Notes: a model not told the origin generated them from the sequence alone. 28,044 bases of DNA from Collinsella sp. AF20-14LB (GCF_003459505.1 NZ_QRWD01000019.1:23575-51618); one strand, 5' to 3'; numbered from the stretch's first letter, positions 8,503-15,683 are shown. Numbers and translations: made by a program.

Positions 8503-9461
8503 GCAACGCCCGCTCGACGAAGTCCCATGCGAATCAGGCTGTCACAGACCTGCGGGAACGTCATGTCATCGGTGTGGCGAATCTCATCCGGATACAGCGA
8601 CGTATCGGTCATGCCGGGAATCGTGTTGGTCTCGAGGATAACGGGGCCGTCCTCGCTCACGATAAAATCGCTGCGCGAGATACCCAGGCAGCCGAGTGCC
8701 TTATGGGCAGCACAGGCAAGCTCCTGGGCACGAGCGTAGTTCTCGGGCGAAATCTGCGCCGGAATGCGATGGATGTCCGTAGGGTCGACATACTTCACGT
8801 CCAGATCGTAGAACTCGCAGTCCTCGGGCTTACGGATCTCGACAATCGGCAGGGCGCGCACGTCATCCTCGCCGTATACGCCGACGGTGATCTCGGTACC
8901 CTCGATGCACTTCTCGACCAGCACTTTGTCGCCAAACTCAAACGCCTTGGCGATAGCCGCAGGCAGCTCGGAGGGCTCGTGGACCAGGGAAATGCCATAG
9001 CTGGAACCGTTGACGGCCGGTTTCACAAAGCAACGCTCGCCACAGACCTCGACAACGTGATCGATATCGACTTCATCGCCCACTTCGAGCGCAAGGCCGG
9101 GGGCAATGGGAATGCCCGCCTTGGCGTATAGGAGCTTCGAGACCTCCTTGTCGGCACCGCAGGCGCTGGCAAGTACGCCCGAGGCCGTGTAGGGGATACC
9201 CAGGGTCTCCATGGCACCCTGCATGGCGCCATCCTCACCGCCGGCGCCGTGCATGGCGATAAATGCCACATCGAATCCGCCGGTCGCCATGGTTACCATA
9301 AAGTCATCAGCGGCCGTGTCAAGCAGCTCCACCGAGGTGTAGCCGGCTTCCTTCAGTGCCACCACAACGTTCTTTCCCGAATCGAGCGAGATCTCGCGCT
9401 CGGCGGAATGACCGCCCGCCAAGACCGCTACGTGCATGTTCTCTAGGCTTTTACCCGGCAT
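8496..9461 (-). CDS. ddl: D-alanine--D-alanine ligase
   Basis: The 321-residue ATP-grasp enzyme joins two D-alanines for peptidoglycan precursor synthesis in the cytoplasm. Visible motifs are the N-terminal AGGHSAEREIS, MHGAGGEDGAMQG (family H-G-x-x-G-E-D-G), the ATP-grasp KPAVNGSSYGIS, and the C-terminal metal-binding ETNTIPGMTDTSLYP. The length is normal for the family, though the middle of the protein is slightly compact. The start ATG is preceded by GGAGGAG eight bases upstream; a second ATG at residue 9 lacks this. It is the first gene of a two-gene unit with the overlapping DinG gene and is transcribed divergently from rlmN. Confidence 0.95.
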   Translation of the reverse strand: MPGKSLENMHVAVLAGGHSAEREISLDSGKNVVVALKEAGYTSVELLDTAADDFMVTMATGGFDVAFIAMHGAGGEDGAMQGAMETLGIPYTASGVLASACGADKEVSKLLYAKAGIPIAPGLALEVGDEVDIDHVVEVCGERCFVKPAVNGSSYGISLVHEPSELPAAIAKAFEFGDKVLVEKCIEGTEITVGVYGEDDVRALPIVEIRKPEDCEFYDLDVKYVDPTDIHRIPAQISPENYARAQELACAAHKALGCLGISRSDFIVSEDGPVILETNTIPGMTDTSLYPDEIRHTDDMTFPQVCDSLIRMGLRRAGVAC

Positions 9462-9546
9462 GGGCAGACTCCTCCTCTATAATTTCTGCAGCTGATACCA
9501 TATTGTAGCGATACCCTCTACGTTTCCCCAAAATCGAAAGGCTTCC
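9462..9546. promoter_or_regulatory. Divergent ddl / rlmN promoter region
   Basis: An exact TATAAT lies at 9478-9483 on the plus strand, 63 bases before the rlmN start, but no convincing -35 hexamer is found 16-18 bases upstream. AAAGG precedes the rlmN ATG. The gap is short, so promoters for both directions must lie here or in the start of ddl. The call is tentative. Confidence 0.35.
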
Positions 9547-10599
9547 ATGAATCCCAGGACTAAATCTCAGGACATTCGCGACTTGAGCCAAAACGATATT
9601 CGCGAGCTCGTGGCCGAACTTGGCCAGCCCGCCTTCCGCGCAAAGCAGCTCATCGAATGGGTCTTTGAGAAGAACGTTTGTTCGTTTGACGACATGACCA
9701 ACCTTCCCAAGGCTTTCCGCGAGCAGCTTAAAGAGGCTTTTGCCTTTGACACGCCGACTGAACTCACCAAGCAGGTTTCCAAAGATGGCTCTCGCAAGTA
9801 CCTGCTCGAGTACCACGACGGCATTTCCGTCGAGACCGTCGGTATGCCCCGTCGCAACAAGCTTTCCGTCTGCGTTTCCACCCAGGCAGGCTGCGGCATG
9901 GGCTGCGCCTTTTGCGCTACCGGTCTCAACGGCCTCAAGCGTTCTCTGACCGCTCAAGAGATCGTCGACCAGGTACTTCATGTATCCAACGACTTTGGCG
10001 AGCGCGCCACGAGCGTTGTCTTCATGGGCCAGGGCGAGCCGTTTGCCAACTACGACGAGGTTCTCAAGGCGCTGCGAATCCTCAACGACCCCGACGGCAT
10101 CGGTATCGGCGCTCGTCACCTCACCGTCTCTACCAGCGGCGTTATTCCCGGTATTCGCAAATTTGCCGACATCCCCGAGCAATTCACGCTTGCCGTTTCC
10201 CTGCATTCCGCCATCCAGTCGACGCGCAATAAGCTCATGCCCGGTGTTAAGAAGTACACGCTGCTTCGCCTTCACGAAGCGCTTCAGCTCTACACCGAGA
10301 AGACTGGCCGCCGCCCGACCTATGAGTATGCCATGATCGAAGGCGTCAACGATACGAATCCCGAGATGCAGGCGCTCTGCGACTTCTGCGAGGGAACGCT
10401 GTGCCACGTTAACCTCATTCAGCTTAACGACATCGAGGGCAGCCCGCTCAAGCCGTCGCCGATTCATAAGGTTGAGGATCTTCAGCGTCGTCTTGAGTCC
10501 CGTGGCATCGAGGCCACGATTCGTAACTCCCGTGGTAACGATATTGACGCCGCTTGCGGACAGCTGAAGCAGCGCTTCAAAGTTCAGAAAAACGCATAG
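9547..10599 (+). CDS. rlmN: Dual-specificity 23S rRNA/tRNA adenine-C2 methyltransferase RlmN
   Basis: The 350-residue radical-SAM enzyme methylates C2 of A2503 in 23S rRNA and A37 of some tRNAs. The 4Fe-4S motif C-x3-C-x2-C is C116, C120 and C123. The methyl-carrying cysteine in the C-terminal AACGQL motif is C337. YEYAMIEGVND and the N-terminal FRAKQLIEWVF are also family signatures. There is no sign of Cfr-type resistance features; the sequence reads as housekeeping RlmN. Codon choice is rich in CGT for Arg, suggesting good expression. The gene stands alone on the plus strand and ends in a perfect 16-bp terminator hairpin. Confidence 0.96.
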   Translation: MNPRTKSQDIRDLSQNDIRELVAELGQPAFRAKQLIEWVFEKNVCSFDDMTNLPKAFREQLKEAFAFDTPTELTKQVSKDGSRKYLLEYHDGISVETVGMPRRNKLSVCVSTQAGCGMGCAFCATGLNGLKRSLTAQEIVDQVLHVSNDFGERATSVVFMGQGEPFANYDEVLKALRILNDPDGIGIGARHLTVSTSGVIPGIRKFADIPEQFTLAVSLHSAIQSTRNKLMPGVKKYTLLRLHEALQLYTEKTGRRPTYEYAMIEGVNDTNPEMQALCDFCEGTLCHVNLIQLNDIEGSPLKPSPIHKVEDLQRRLESRGIEATIRNSRGNDIDAACGQLKQRFKVQKNA

Positions 10600-10617
10600 G
10601 GGAGTCGCACCCCAAAA

Positions 10618-10633
10618 CGTTTCATGTGAAACA
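10618..10633. promoter_or_regulatory. parS-like: parS-like site, 14 of 16 bases match
   Basis: CGTTTCATGTGAAACA lies just after rlmN and differs from the three perfect parS copies at two positions: base 1, and base 8 at the centre. The GTTTCA/TGAAAC arms are intact. It could be a weak ParB site or a decayed one. Confidence 0.4.
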
Positions 10634-10636
10634 TCG

Positions 10637-10680
10637 AACGACCCCGGTTGCAGAATATGCAACCGGGGTCGTTTCATTTA
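10637..10680 (+). terminator. rlmN terminator
   Basis: A perfect 16-bp stem (10637-10652 pairs with 10658-10673) with a five-base loop is followed by a T-rich TCATTTATT. It faces the terminator of the par operon, so the two convergent units are insulated. Confidence 0.85.
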
Positions 10681-10732
10681 TTGACCTTAATTTTGAATCA
10701 GCTGCTACCTGTCCCATTTTTTACGGCCAAAA

Positions 10733-10772
10733 TAAGGGGTCCTTGTCTCATGAATCAGACAAGGACCCCTTA
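10733..10772 (-). terminator. Terminator of the rsmG-parA-parB-small protein operon
   Basis: A perfect 16-bp stem (10733-10748 with 10757-10772) and an eight-base loop are followed on the minus strand by TTATTTT. It lies 27 bases after the stop of the last gene of the par operon. Confidence 0.82.
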
Positions 10773-10790
10773 GAATATGCTGAGTAATTG

Positions 10791-10802
10791 TTAGGTACCT
10801 AA
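10791..10802. repeat. 12-bp palindrome TTAGGTACCTAA, copy 1
   Basis: Perfect palindrome overlapping the stop codon of the last par-operon gene. An identical copy, including the preceding G, occurs at 14295-14306. The function is unknown. Confidence 0.6.
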
Positions 10803-11053
10803 TAGCCTACATTTTCCCATTGGTTGCTAACCCAACCTTGATTAATCTTGGGATTCTTCGTTACCTGAGCTGTACGCATGGCAACGTCTTCTGTCATAAC
10901 ATCCATTTTCTTCTTGGAAGTATCAACGATATCTTGCGCGCCACGAAGCAAACGACCTCGAAGTTCATCGTCTGTCGCGATCTTATAGCCAGCGAAGGCA
11001 CCAGCCGCGACAGTCGTCGCCAATGCAATCGCCGTTAAAATCTTATTCCTCAT
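10799..11053 (-). CDS. Small membrane-anchored YtxH-like protein, last gene of the par operon
   Basis: The 84-residue product has one N-terminal hydrophobic segment (about 4-23, AIALATTVAAGAFAGYKIA), then a charged, probably helical region (DDELRGRLLRGAQDIVDTSKK). The general form resembles YtxH/gas-vesicle-like small proteins, but I do not see a decisive motif. The ATG at 11053 has a perfect AAGGAGG upstream and lies 11 bases inside the end of parB, implying coupled translation. An in-frame ATG at 11071 has no ribosome site. Position suggests a role at the membrane linked to ParAB, but this is inference only. Confidence 0.72.
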   Translation of the reverse strand: MRNKILTAIALATTVAAGAFAGYKIATDDELRGRLLRGAQDIVDTSKKKMDVMTEDVAMRTAQVTKNPKINQGWVSNQWENVGY

Positions 11054-11948
11054 CTTGGCCTCCTTGATCAAACTGAATCATTTCGCCAAGAATACGAGAG
11101 AGCTCTTCCTCGTCTTTAAACTCAATCTCGATCTTATTCTTTCCACGCGAGCTCTTCACACGCACGTTGGTATTAAATACCTGACGAAGTACACGCGCAG
11201 CCTTTTTAAAAGACTGAGGCGTTGCAGGCCTCGGCGTCTTAAGCGTCTCTCCGGCAGAAAACAATGGAGCAAGATTTTCTGTCGCTCTTACGGAAAGGCC
11301 CTCCGCAACAACCTTCTCTGCAAGTCGAATTCGAGCATCCTCATAGGGAACTGCAAGAATCGCACGTGCATGTCCAGCAGTAAGTTTGCCCTCAAAAATC
11401 ATCTGCTGAACAACTTCGGGGAGATCGAGAAGGCGCAGCGAGTTTGTAATTGCAGAGCGTGACTTGCTTACTGCCTTCGACAATGCCTCCTGGGTCATAC
11501 CGCTAGCATCGATGAGCTGGCGATAGCCCTTAGCCTCTTCGACGGGATTCAGATCAGAACGCTGAAGGTTTTCGATAAGAGCAAGAGCCAGCATCTCTTC
11601 ATCATTAACATTTTTAATGATGACAGGCAGTTCCTCAAGACCAGCAAGCTTTGACGCCTGGTAACGACGCTCACCAGCGATGATCTCATAACCGTTTCCA
11701 TGCTTGCGAACCAAGAGCGGCTGCAAAACGCCATGTTCTTGGATTGACTCGCTCAACTCGCGAAGTTCAGTTTCATTAAAGTGAATTCGCGGTTGATTAG
11801 GGTTGGGAACGATATCCTCAATAGGTAGCTTTGTTTCAGATGCGGCATTTGAAGCAGATGCAGCAGAACCACCGGTCTCATACTCAGCCTCTGAGACCAA
11901 AGCATTGAGTCCGCGTCCCAATCCACCACGTTTCTTTGCACTAGGCAC
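11043..11948 (-). CDS. parB: Chromosome partitioning protein ParB (Spo0J), CTP-dependent DNA clamp
   Basis: The 301-residue protein binds parS and loads as a CTP-dependent sliding clamp that organises and segregates the origin. The N-terminal RGGLGRGLNAL (7-17) is the usual ParA-stimulating segment. The CTP-binding boxes are GERRYQAS (92-99) and ENLQRSDLNP (126-135). The helix-turn-helix lies at about 152-173, and a C-terminal dimerisation region follows a linker around 230. The GTG start overlaps the parA stop by eight bases (GTGCCTAG), and AGAGGTGATC upstream provides the ribosome site. Three perfect parS sites lie just upstream of parA. Base composition is lower in GC than in the neighbouring dnaA and yidC genes. 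Confidence 0.96.
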   Translation of the reverse strand: MPSAKKRGGLGRGLNALVSEAEYETGGSAASASNAASETKLPIEDIVPNPNQPRIHFNETELRELSESIQEHGVLQPLLVRKHGNGYEIIAGERRYQASKLAGLEELPVIIKNVNDEEMLALALIENLQRSDLNPVEEAKGYRQLIDASGMTQEALSKAVSKSRSAITNSLRLLDLPEVVQQMIFEGKLTAGHARAILAVPYEDARIRLAEKVVAEGLSVRATENLAPLFSAGETLKTPRPATPQSFKKAARVLRQVFNTNVRVKSSRGKNKIEIEFKDEEELSRILGEMIQFDQGGQDEE

Positions 11949-12741
11949 GCTTGATCACCTCTTTTGCAAGGTTCATATACGCTTTTGCACCCTTGTTTTG
12001 AGGTGCATAGGTAATTATCGGTTCTCCAAAAGACGGAGCTTCAGAGATTTTAACCGTACGGGGAATCAGCGTCTTAAACGCCTTATCACCAAAGTACGAT
12101 TGAACTTCCTCAACAACCTGATTCGACAAAGAAGTACGTGAGTCATACATGGTCATAAGCACGCCATAGGTGTCTAAGCCCTTGTTCAGACGTGATTTGA
12201 CCATCTTCATTGACTCAAGCAGCTTCGTAACGCCCTCGAGTGCGTAATACTCACACTGGATTGGAATCAAAACGCTATCTGCTGCGGTCAGGGCATTGAT
12301 AGTAAGCAGGCCGAGCGAAGGAGGACAGTCAATGAAAATAAAATCGAACTCGTCCTGAATCGGCTCAAGCAAATCTTTGAGGCGGGTTTCACGAGCAATT
12401 GCGCTTACGAGCTCAATTTCGGCACCTGCAAGCTGAATCGTAGCTGGAATTACGAATACCTTTTTGCAATTTGTATCAAGAACAAGCGATTCTGCCGGCA
12501 CATCATTCAACAATGCATCATAGATGCAGTGATCAAGGTCTTCTTTTTCAATTCCAAATCCACTGGTACTGTTTCCCTGCGGATCAAAATCGACAATCAG
12601 TGTCTTACGACCCTGCTCACCCAGTGCTGCTGCAAGGTTTACAGCCGTCGTTGACTTACCGACGCCGCCTTTTTGATTGATGATTGCAATGATACGCGTG
12701 TCTTTTGCGCTCTTAGAACGCTTAACGTCGCGAAATCCCAC
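11941..12741 (-). CDS. parA: Chromosome partitioning ATPase ParA (Soj)
   Basis: The 266-residue deviant-Walker ATPase moves the ParB-parS complex and, in Bacillus, also regulates DnaA. The deviant Walker A KGGVGKST lies at 24-31 with the signature lysine K24. DFDPQGN (51-57) and FIDCPPSLG follow, and C-terminal SEAPSFGEPI is also typical. The start is GTG with AGGAGG upstream at optimal spacing. It is placed between parS and parB, the standard arrangement. Codon choice is AT-leaning (sampled lines about 43% GC), unlike the adjacent origin genes. Confidence 0.96.
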   Translation of the reverse strand: MGFRDVKRSKSAKDTRIIAIINQKGGVGKSTTAVNLAAALGEQGRKTLIVDFDPQGNSTSGFGIEKEDLDHCIYDALLNDVPAESLVLDTNCKKVFVIPATIQLAGAEIELVSAIARETRLKDLLEPIQDEFDFIFIDCPPSLGLLTINALTAADSVLIPIQCEYYALEGVTKLLESMKMVKSRLNKGLDTYGVLMTMYDSRTSLSNQVVEEVQSYFGDKAFKTLIPRTVKISEAPSFGEPIITYAPQNKGAKAYMNLAKEVIKRA

Positions 12742-12780
12742 GGTCCCTCCTGGTGTGTATTAAAGCTGTCAAACGGAGGA

Positions 12781-12796
12781 TGTTTCACGTGAAACA
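12781..12796. promoter_or_regulatory. parS: parS site 1, exact TGTTTCACGTGAAACA
   Basis: A perfect 16-bp palindrome identical to the consensus ParB-binding site. It is the closest of the three to parA, 40 bases from its start codon. Confidence 0.95.
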
Positions 12797-12819
12797 TTCC
12801 GATTCGATATCAACCGCCA

Positions 12820-12835
12820 TGTTTCACGTGAAACA
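12820..12835. promoter_or_regulatory. parS: parS site 2, exact TGTTTCACGTGAAACA
   Basis: A perfect 16-bp consensus ParB site, starting 39 bases after the start of site 1. Confidence 0.95.
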
Positions 12836-12857
12836 CTGCAAGTTGTAGTATCCATTA

Positions 12858-12873
12858 TGTTTCACGTGAAACA
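12858..12873. promoter_or_regulatory. parS: parS site 3, exact TGTTTCACGTGAAACA
   Basis: A perfect 16-bp consensus ParB site that ends one base before the rsmG stop codon at 12875-12877. ParB loading here could affect rsmG-parA read-through. Confidence 0.95.
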
Positions 12874-12874
12874 T

Positions 12875-13612
12875 CTAGGCAAGCGGATTCTTCTTTGCCA
12901 TGCCATTTGCACGAGGCAATGAAACGGATGCTGGATGACTCTTCTTAAGAACAATGAACTCCCTGTGGCCCAAGCCCTCAGGCAAATCGATTGCGTCATT
13001 CAGAAGCAAAGTGAAGCCGCAAATCTTCGCTGCTGACATGCCGGAAGCAAGCTCCTCGTCCGAAGGATTACCCTTGGTGATAACAAATAGCCCTCCATCT
13101 TTGAGGAACGGAGCCGCATACTCAACAAGAATCGGTAGAGGAGCCAGTGCGCGGGCAGTTACGACAGAGAACTGCTTCTTATGGCTTCGAGCATATTCTT
13201 CAAGGCGATCATGAACCGCATGAGCATGTTTCAATCCAAGAGCATGAACAAACGAATTGACAGCATCAACCTTCTTGCCAACAGAGTCAATATAAGTAGC
13301 TCTACGATGCGTGGTTATGGTTAATGGAATACCAGGGAAGCCCGCACCTGTTCCCATATCAAGCAATGCTCCCTCAGGAGCCTTATTGATATAGGGAAAC
13401 AAAACAAGTGAGTCGAGGATATGAAGTACTGCAGCATCTTCTACGTTAAGAATACGGGTAAGATTGGTTGTCTTATTTGTTTCCAGAACCAAATCCAAAT
13501 GCTGAATACATTTTCTCAGCTCAACATCAGTTACGCTCAAGGAATACTCTTTGCAATAAGAAGTTAGACGACTCAACATCTCTTCAACCTGCTGATCGGA
13601 AAGTACTAACAA
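12875..13612 (-). CDS. rsmG: 16S rRNA (guanine-527-N7) methyltransferase RsmG (GidB)
   Basis: The product has 245 residues if started at the TTG at 13612, which has AAAGGAG six bases upstream. The frame stays open to 13723, but that start would place the jag terminator inside the coding sequence, so it is rejected. An internal ATG at 13579 also lacks a ribosome site. The SAM-binding motif LLDMGTGAGFPGIPL and the preceding NLTRI...HILDSL are family signatures. The enzyme methylates G527 of 16S rRNA, and its loss gives low-level streptomycin resistance in other bacteria. It is the first gene of the rsmG-parA-parB unit, a common actinobacterial and firmicute arrangement. Confidence 0.93.
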   Translation of the reverse strand: MLVLSDQQVEEMLSRLTSYCKEYSLSVTDVELRKCIQHLDLVLETNKTTNLTRILNVEDAAVLHILDSLVLFPYINKAPEGALLDMGTGAGFPGIPLTITTHRRATYIDSVGKKVDAVNSFVHALGLKHAHAVHDRLEEYARSHKKQFSVVTARALAPLPILVEYAAPFLKDGGLFVITKGNPSDEELASGMSAAKICGFTLLLNDAIDLPEGLGHREFIVLKKSHPASVSLPRANGMAKKNPLA

Positions 13613-13658
13613 CGAAAGCTCCTTTCTGACAAAAATCAGTGTATCGAGAACTTTTGAC

Positions 13659-13691
13659 AAAAAAAAGGGGACGTGGAAACCACGTCCCCTT
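13659..13691 (-). terminator. Terminator of the rpmH-rnpA-yidD-yidC-jag operon
   Basis: A perfect 12-bp stem (13665-13676 with 13680-13691) with a three-base loop is followed on the minus strand by a run of T. It separates jag from rsmG and fixes the likely end of the ribosomal/YidC operon. Confidence 0.92.
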
Positions 13692-13709
13692 AGCATAAGC
13701 TCGAGTAGA

Positions 13710-14279
13710 TTATCGAGCAACAATCACCACATGGCGATCGGGGTCAGAACCCTCAGAATGAGTATCGACGGCGTCATTGCCACGAAGTGCAATGTGAACC
13801 AGTCGGCGCTCGTAGGCATTCATGGGTGGAAGCGAAACACTCTTATGAGTGCGGATGGCACGCTCGGCAGCAGACTGAGCCATGGAGGCAACCTTGTCCT
13901 GACGGCGGCTCTTGTATCCCTCGACGTCCACTACAACAGGATACCTAAAGCCGAGCTTGCGGCTCACCAGCAATGAGAACATAACCTGAAGGGCATCAAG
14001 GGTGCGACCATGACGGCCAATGAGAACAGCAAGGTCGGGAGCCGTTACATCCAGAATCAGCTCACCCTCGTCGCCCTCATACTCATCGATAGGAGAGTTG
14101 GCGGCATCGAAGTGCGAAAGGATGGAACGCAGGATGGAAATCGCGACATCGGCAATGGTGTCGAGTTCCTCGTCGGTCAGCTCTTCACCAGCCTTATAGC
14201 GCTGTGCAATCTCGGGATAATCGCCCGCGACCTGCGGGGCAACCTCCTCAAGCATATCCTCGATGATCTCTTCAGACAT
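13710..14279 (-). CDS. jag: KH/R3H-domain RNA-binding protein Jag (KhpB/EloR)
   Basis: The product has 189 residues from the ATG at 14279, with GGAG six bases upstream; a TTG four codons earlier has no such site. An acidic N-terminal region (1-40) precedes a KH domain (about 45-120) with the GRHG loop at 88-91, then an R3H domain (about 122-189) including NAYERRLVHIAL. The separate Jag-N domain of firmicute homologues is absent. The protein binds RNA; in firmicutes the homologue KhpB/EloR works with KhpA in cell elongation and is phosphorylated by a Ser/Thr kinase. It follows yidC directly, the conserved position that gave it its name (SpoIIIJ-associated). Confidence 0.93.
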   Translation of the reverse strand: MSEEIIEDMLEEVAPQVAGDYPEIAQRYKAGEELTDEELDTIADVAISILRSILSHFDAANSPIDEYEGDEGELILDVTAPDLAVLIGRHGRTLDALQVMFSLLVSRKLGFRYPVVVDVEGYKSRRQDKVASMAQSAAERAIRTHKSVSLPPMNAYERRLVHIALRGNDAVDTHSEGSDPDRHVVIVAR

Positions 14280-14294
14280 AACGTACTCCAAAAG

Positions 14295-14306
14295 TTAGGT
14301 ACCTAA
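14295..14306. repeat. 12-bp palindrome TTAGGTACCTAA, copy 2
   Basis: Identical to the copy at 10791-10802, with the same preceding G. It lies between the yidC stop and the jag ribosome site, so it would be in the transcript. Confidence 0.6.
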
Positions 14307-14323
14307 ATAAGATTGATATCCCG

Positions 14324-15094
14324 CTACTTCTTCTTGTGCGGGCGCGGCTTCTTCTCGCGACGAGTGACCTCAACCTGCAGCGGCGCGTTCTTAAGGCGCT
14401 CCTCCTCATCGGCCTTCGCCTTGTCGATGACCTTCTGCGTCACAAAAATCTGCTGGATAACCTGCCAAGCAGACGAGACGTCGTAGTACAGCAGAACACC
14501 AACGGGAAGGCTCCAGCCCATCCAAAGCATCATGACCGTCATGACAACGGCCATCATACGCATGCTCTGAGCCTGCTGGCCGGTCTGGTTGCGCGACATA
14601 TAGAGCTGCGGAATCAGGGTCAGGACAGCGAACAGGATCAGGCAGACCAGCGCAGGCAGCGCGACCATAAAGCCATCGGCAAAGGAGGCACTCGGCGTGG
14701 TGGTCAGGTCGGGCAGAATATTAAAGAACGAGAACGTGCCGTCGTTAAAGTAGTCCGGTAGGTTACGCAGCAGCGTAAATAGGGCGAACAGGACAGGCAT
14801 CTGAATCAACAGCGGCAGACAACCAGCCATCGGGTTGAACTTGTTCTCGCTGTAGAACTTCTGCATTTCCTCGGCCTGACGCTGGGGATCGTCGGCATAG
14901 CGCTCCTGGATCTCGAGCATCTTGGGCTGCAGCACCTGCATGCGTGCCGTCGACTTAGTCGACTTGAGCATAAGCGGCGTCAGCAGCAGACGGATGATGA
15001 CCACCAGGATGATAATGGACAGGCCCCAGTCGACCGCAAAGGTCTGGATGAGCTTGAGCAGCTCGAAAAGGATGTTAACGATCCAATCCCACAT
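14324..15094 (-). CDS. yidC: Membrane protein insertase YidC/Oxa1 family
   Basis: The 256-residue protein inserts and folds membrane proteins with or without SecYEG. It has the short Gram-positive form with hydrophobic segments at about 24-44, 92-110, 143-164 and 182-205. The conserved membrane arginine is R35 in IIRLLLTP. NPMAGCLPLLIQMPVLFALF is the classical second-segment signature. The C-terminus is very basic (REKKPRPHKKK), fitting ribosome contact. The N-terminus lacks a lipobox, unlike firmicute SpoIIIJ. Start ATG with GGAGG upstream. It lies 29 bases after yidD and 44 before jag in the rpmH operon. Confidence 0.95.
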   Translation of the reverse strand: MWDWIVNILFELLKLIQTFAVDWGLSIIILVVIIRLLLTPLMLKSTKSTARMQVLQPKMLEIQERYADDPQRQAEEMQKFYSENKFNPMAGCLPLLIQMPVLFALFTLLRNLPDYFNDGTFSFFNILPDLTTTPSASFADGFMVALPALVCLILFAVLTLIPQLYMSRNQTGQQAQSMRMMAVVMTVMMLWMGWSLPVGVLLYYDVSSAWQVIQQIFVTQKVIDKAKADEEERLKNAPLQVEVTRREKKPRPHKKK

Positions 15095-15123
15095 GTAAGT
15101 TTTCCTCCGATAGCGAGTGCCCG

Positions 15124-15348
15124 CTAGGGCACAGGGTCATAACCGCCGACGTGCAGGGGATTGCAGCGAGCGATGCGCCTCATGGCAAGCCAGCAGCCTC
15201 TCAAAACACCGTACTTCTCAATCGCCTGGACGGCGTATTGCGAGCACGTTGGGTAATAAATGCAGGCGTCAGGCAATAAGGGCGAAATAACCTGTTGATA
15301 TATGCGAATAGGAGCGATGGCAACACGTCGCAAAACGTGATTGCTCAT
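15124..15348 (-). CDS. yidD: Membrane protein insertion efficiency factor YidD
   Basis: The 74-residue protein shows the full family signature: IRIYQQVISPLLPDACIYYPTCSQYA with paired cysteines, then RRIARCNPLHVGGYDPVP. It is a peripheral inner-membrane protein that aids YidC-dependent insertion. Its ATG overlaps the rnpA stop by four bases (ATGA), so the two are coupled, and yidC follows. The length is normal. Confidence 0.95.
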   Translation of the reverse strand: MSNHVLRRVAIAPIRIYQQVISPLLPDACIYYPTCSQYAVQAIEKYGVLRGCWLAMRRIARCNPLHVGGYDPVP

Positions 15349-15683
15349 CGCTCCTCCCCGGCAACGCCGGCGCGTTTCATAAGCGAACGCAATGCATTGT
15401 CCATCTCCTGCGGCGAGGAAACCCTCGTCTTGGGAGTTGCGAACAAGATGATGTCATAACCCGCAACGGGAAATCCACAGCTGCGGGCGGCCTCGCGCAT
15501 CACACGCTTAGAACGGTTGCGCACGACAGCACAACCGAGCCGTTTAGCACCAACGAAGGCGACCCTTCCGGAGTCGCCTTCGCCAACCGATTCACATATG
15601 GTCATTCGAATCAGAGGGTGATTGAAACGACGCCCCTGACTGAACACATGCTCGAAATCTTGCCGAGACTTAATAGTCTTCAT
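15345..15683 (-). CDS. rnpA: Ribonuclease P protein component
   Basis: The 112-residue basic protein is the cofactor of the RNase P RNA in tRNA 5' maturation. The family signature RNRSKRVMREAAR contains the conserved basic residues. The N-terminal IKSRQDFEHVFSQGRRFNHP is also typical. The start ATG lies 20 bases after the rpmH stop, and the stop overlaps the yidD start. The rpmH-rnpA-yidD-yidC-jag order is one of the most conserved bacterial operons. Confidence 0.95.
   Translation of the reverse strand: MKTIKSRQDFEHVFSQGRRFNHPLIRMTICESVGEGDSGRVAFVGAKRLGCAVVRNRSKRVMREAARSCGFPVAGYDIILFATPKTRVSSPQEMDNALRSLMKRAGVAGEER

Larger units (their letters stand above)
12742..12874. other. parS cluster between rsmG and parA
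   Basis: The 133-base gap carries three exact copies of the parS palindrome at near-equal steps of 39 and 38 bases. A TTGACA-like hexamer on the minus strand near 12765-12770 has no -10 at a proper distance, so I do not call a promoter. Confidence 0.85.

Noticed and set aside
9478..9483. Exact TATAAT as a definite rlmN promoter
   Set aside because: No acceptable -35 lies at 16-18 bases, so it is listed only as a tentative element within the divergent gap.
12781..12873. Three evenly spaced repeats that could suggest a small CRISPR array
   Set aside because: The repeat is the exact 16-bp parS palindrome beside parA/parB, the spacers are only 22-23 bases, and no cas gene is present.
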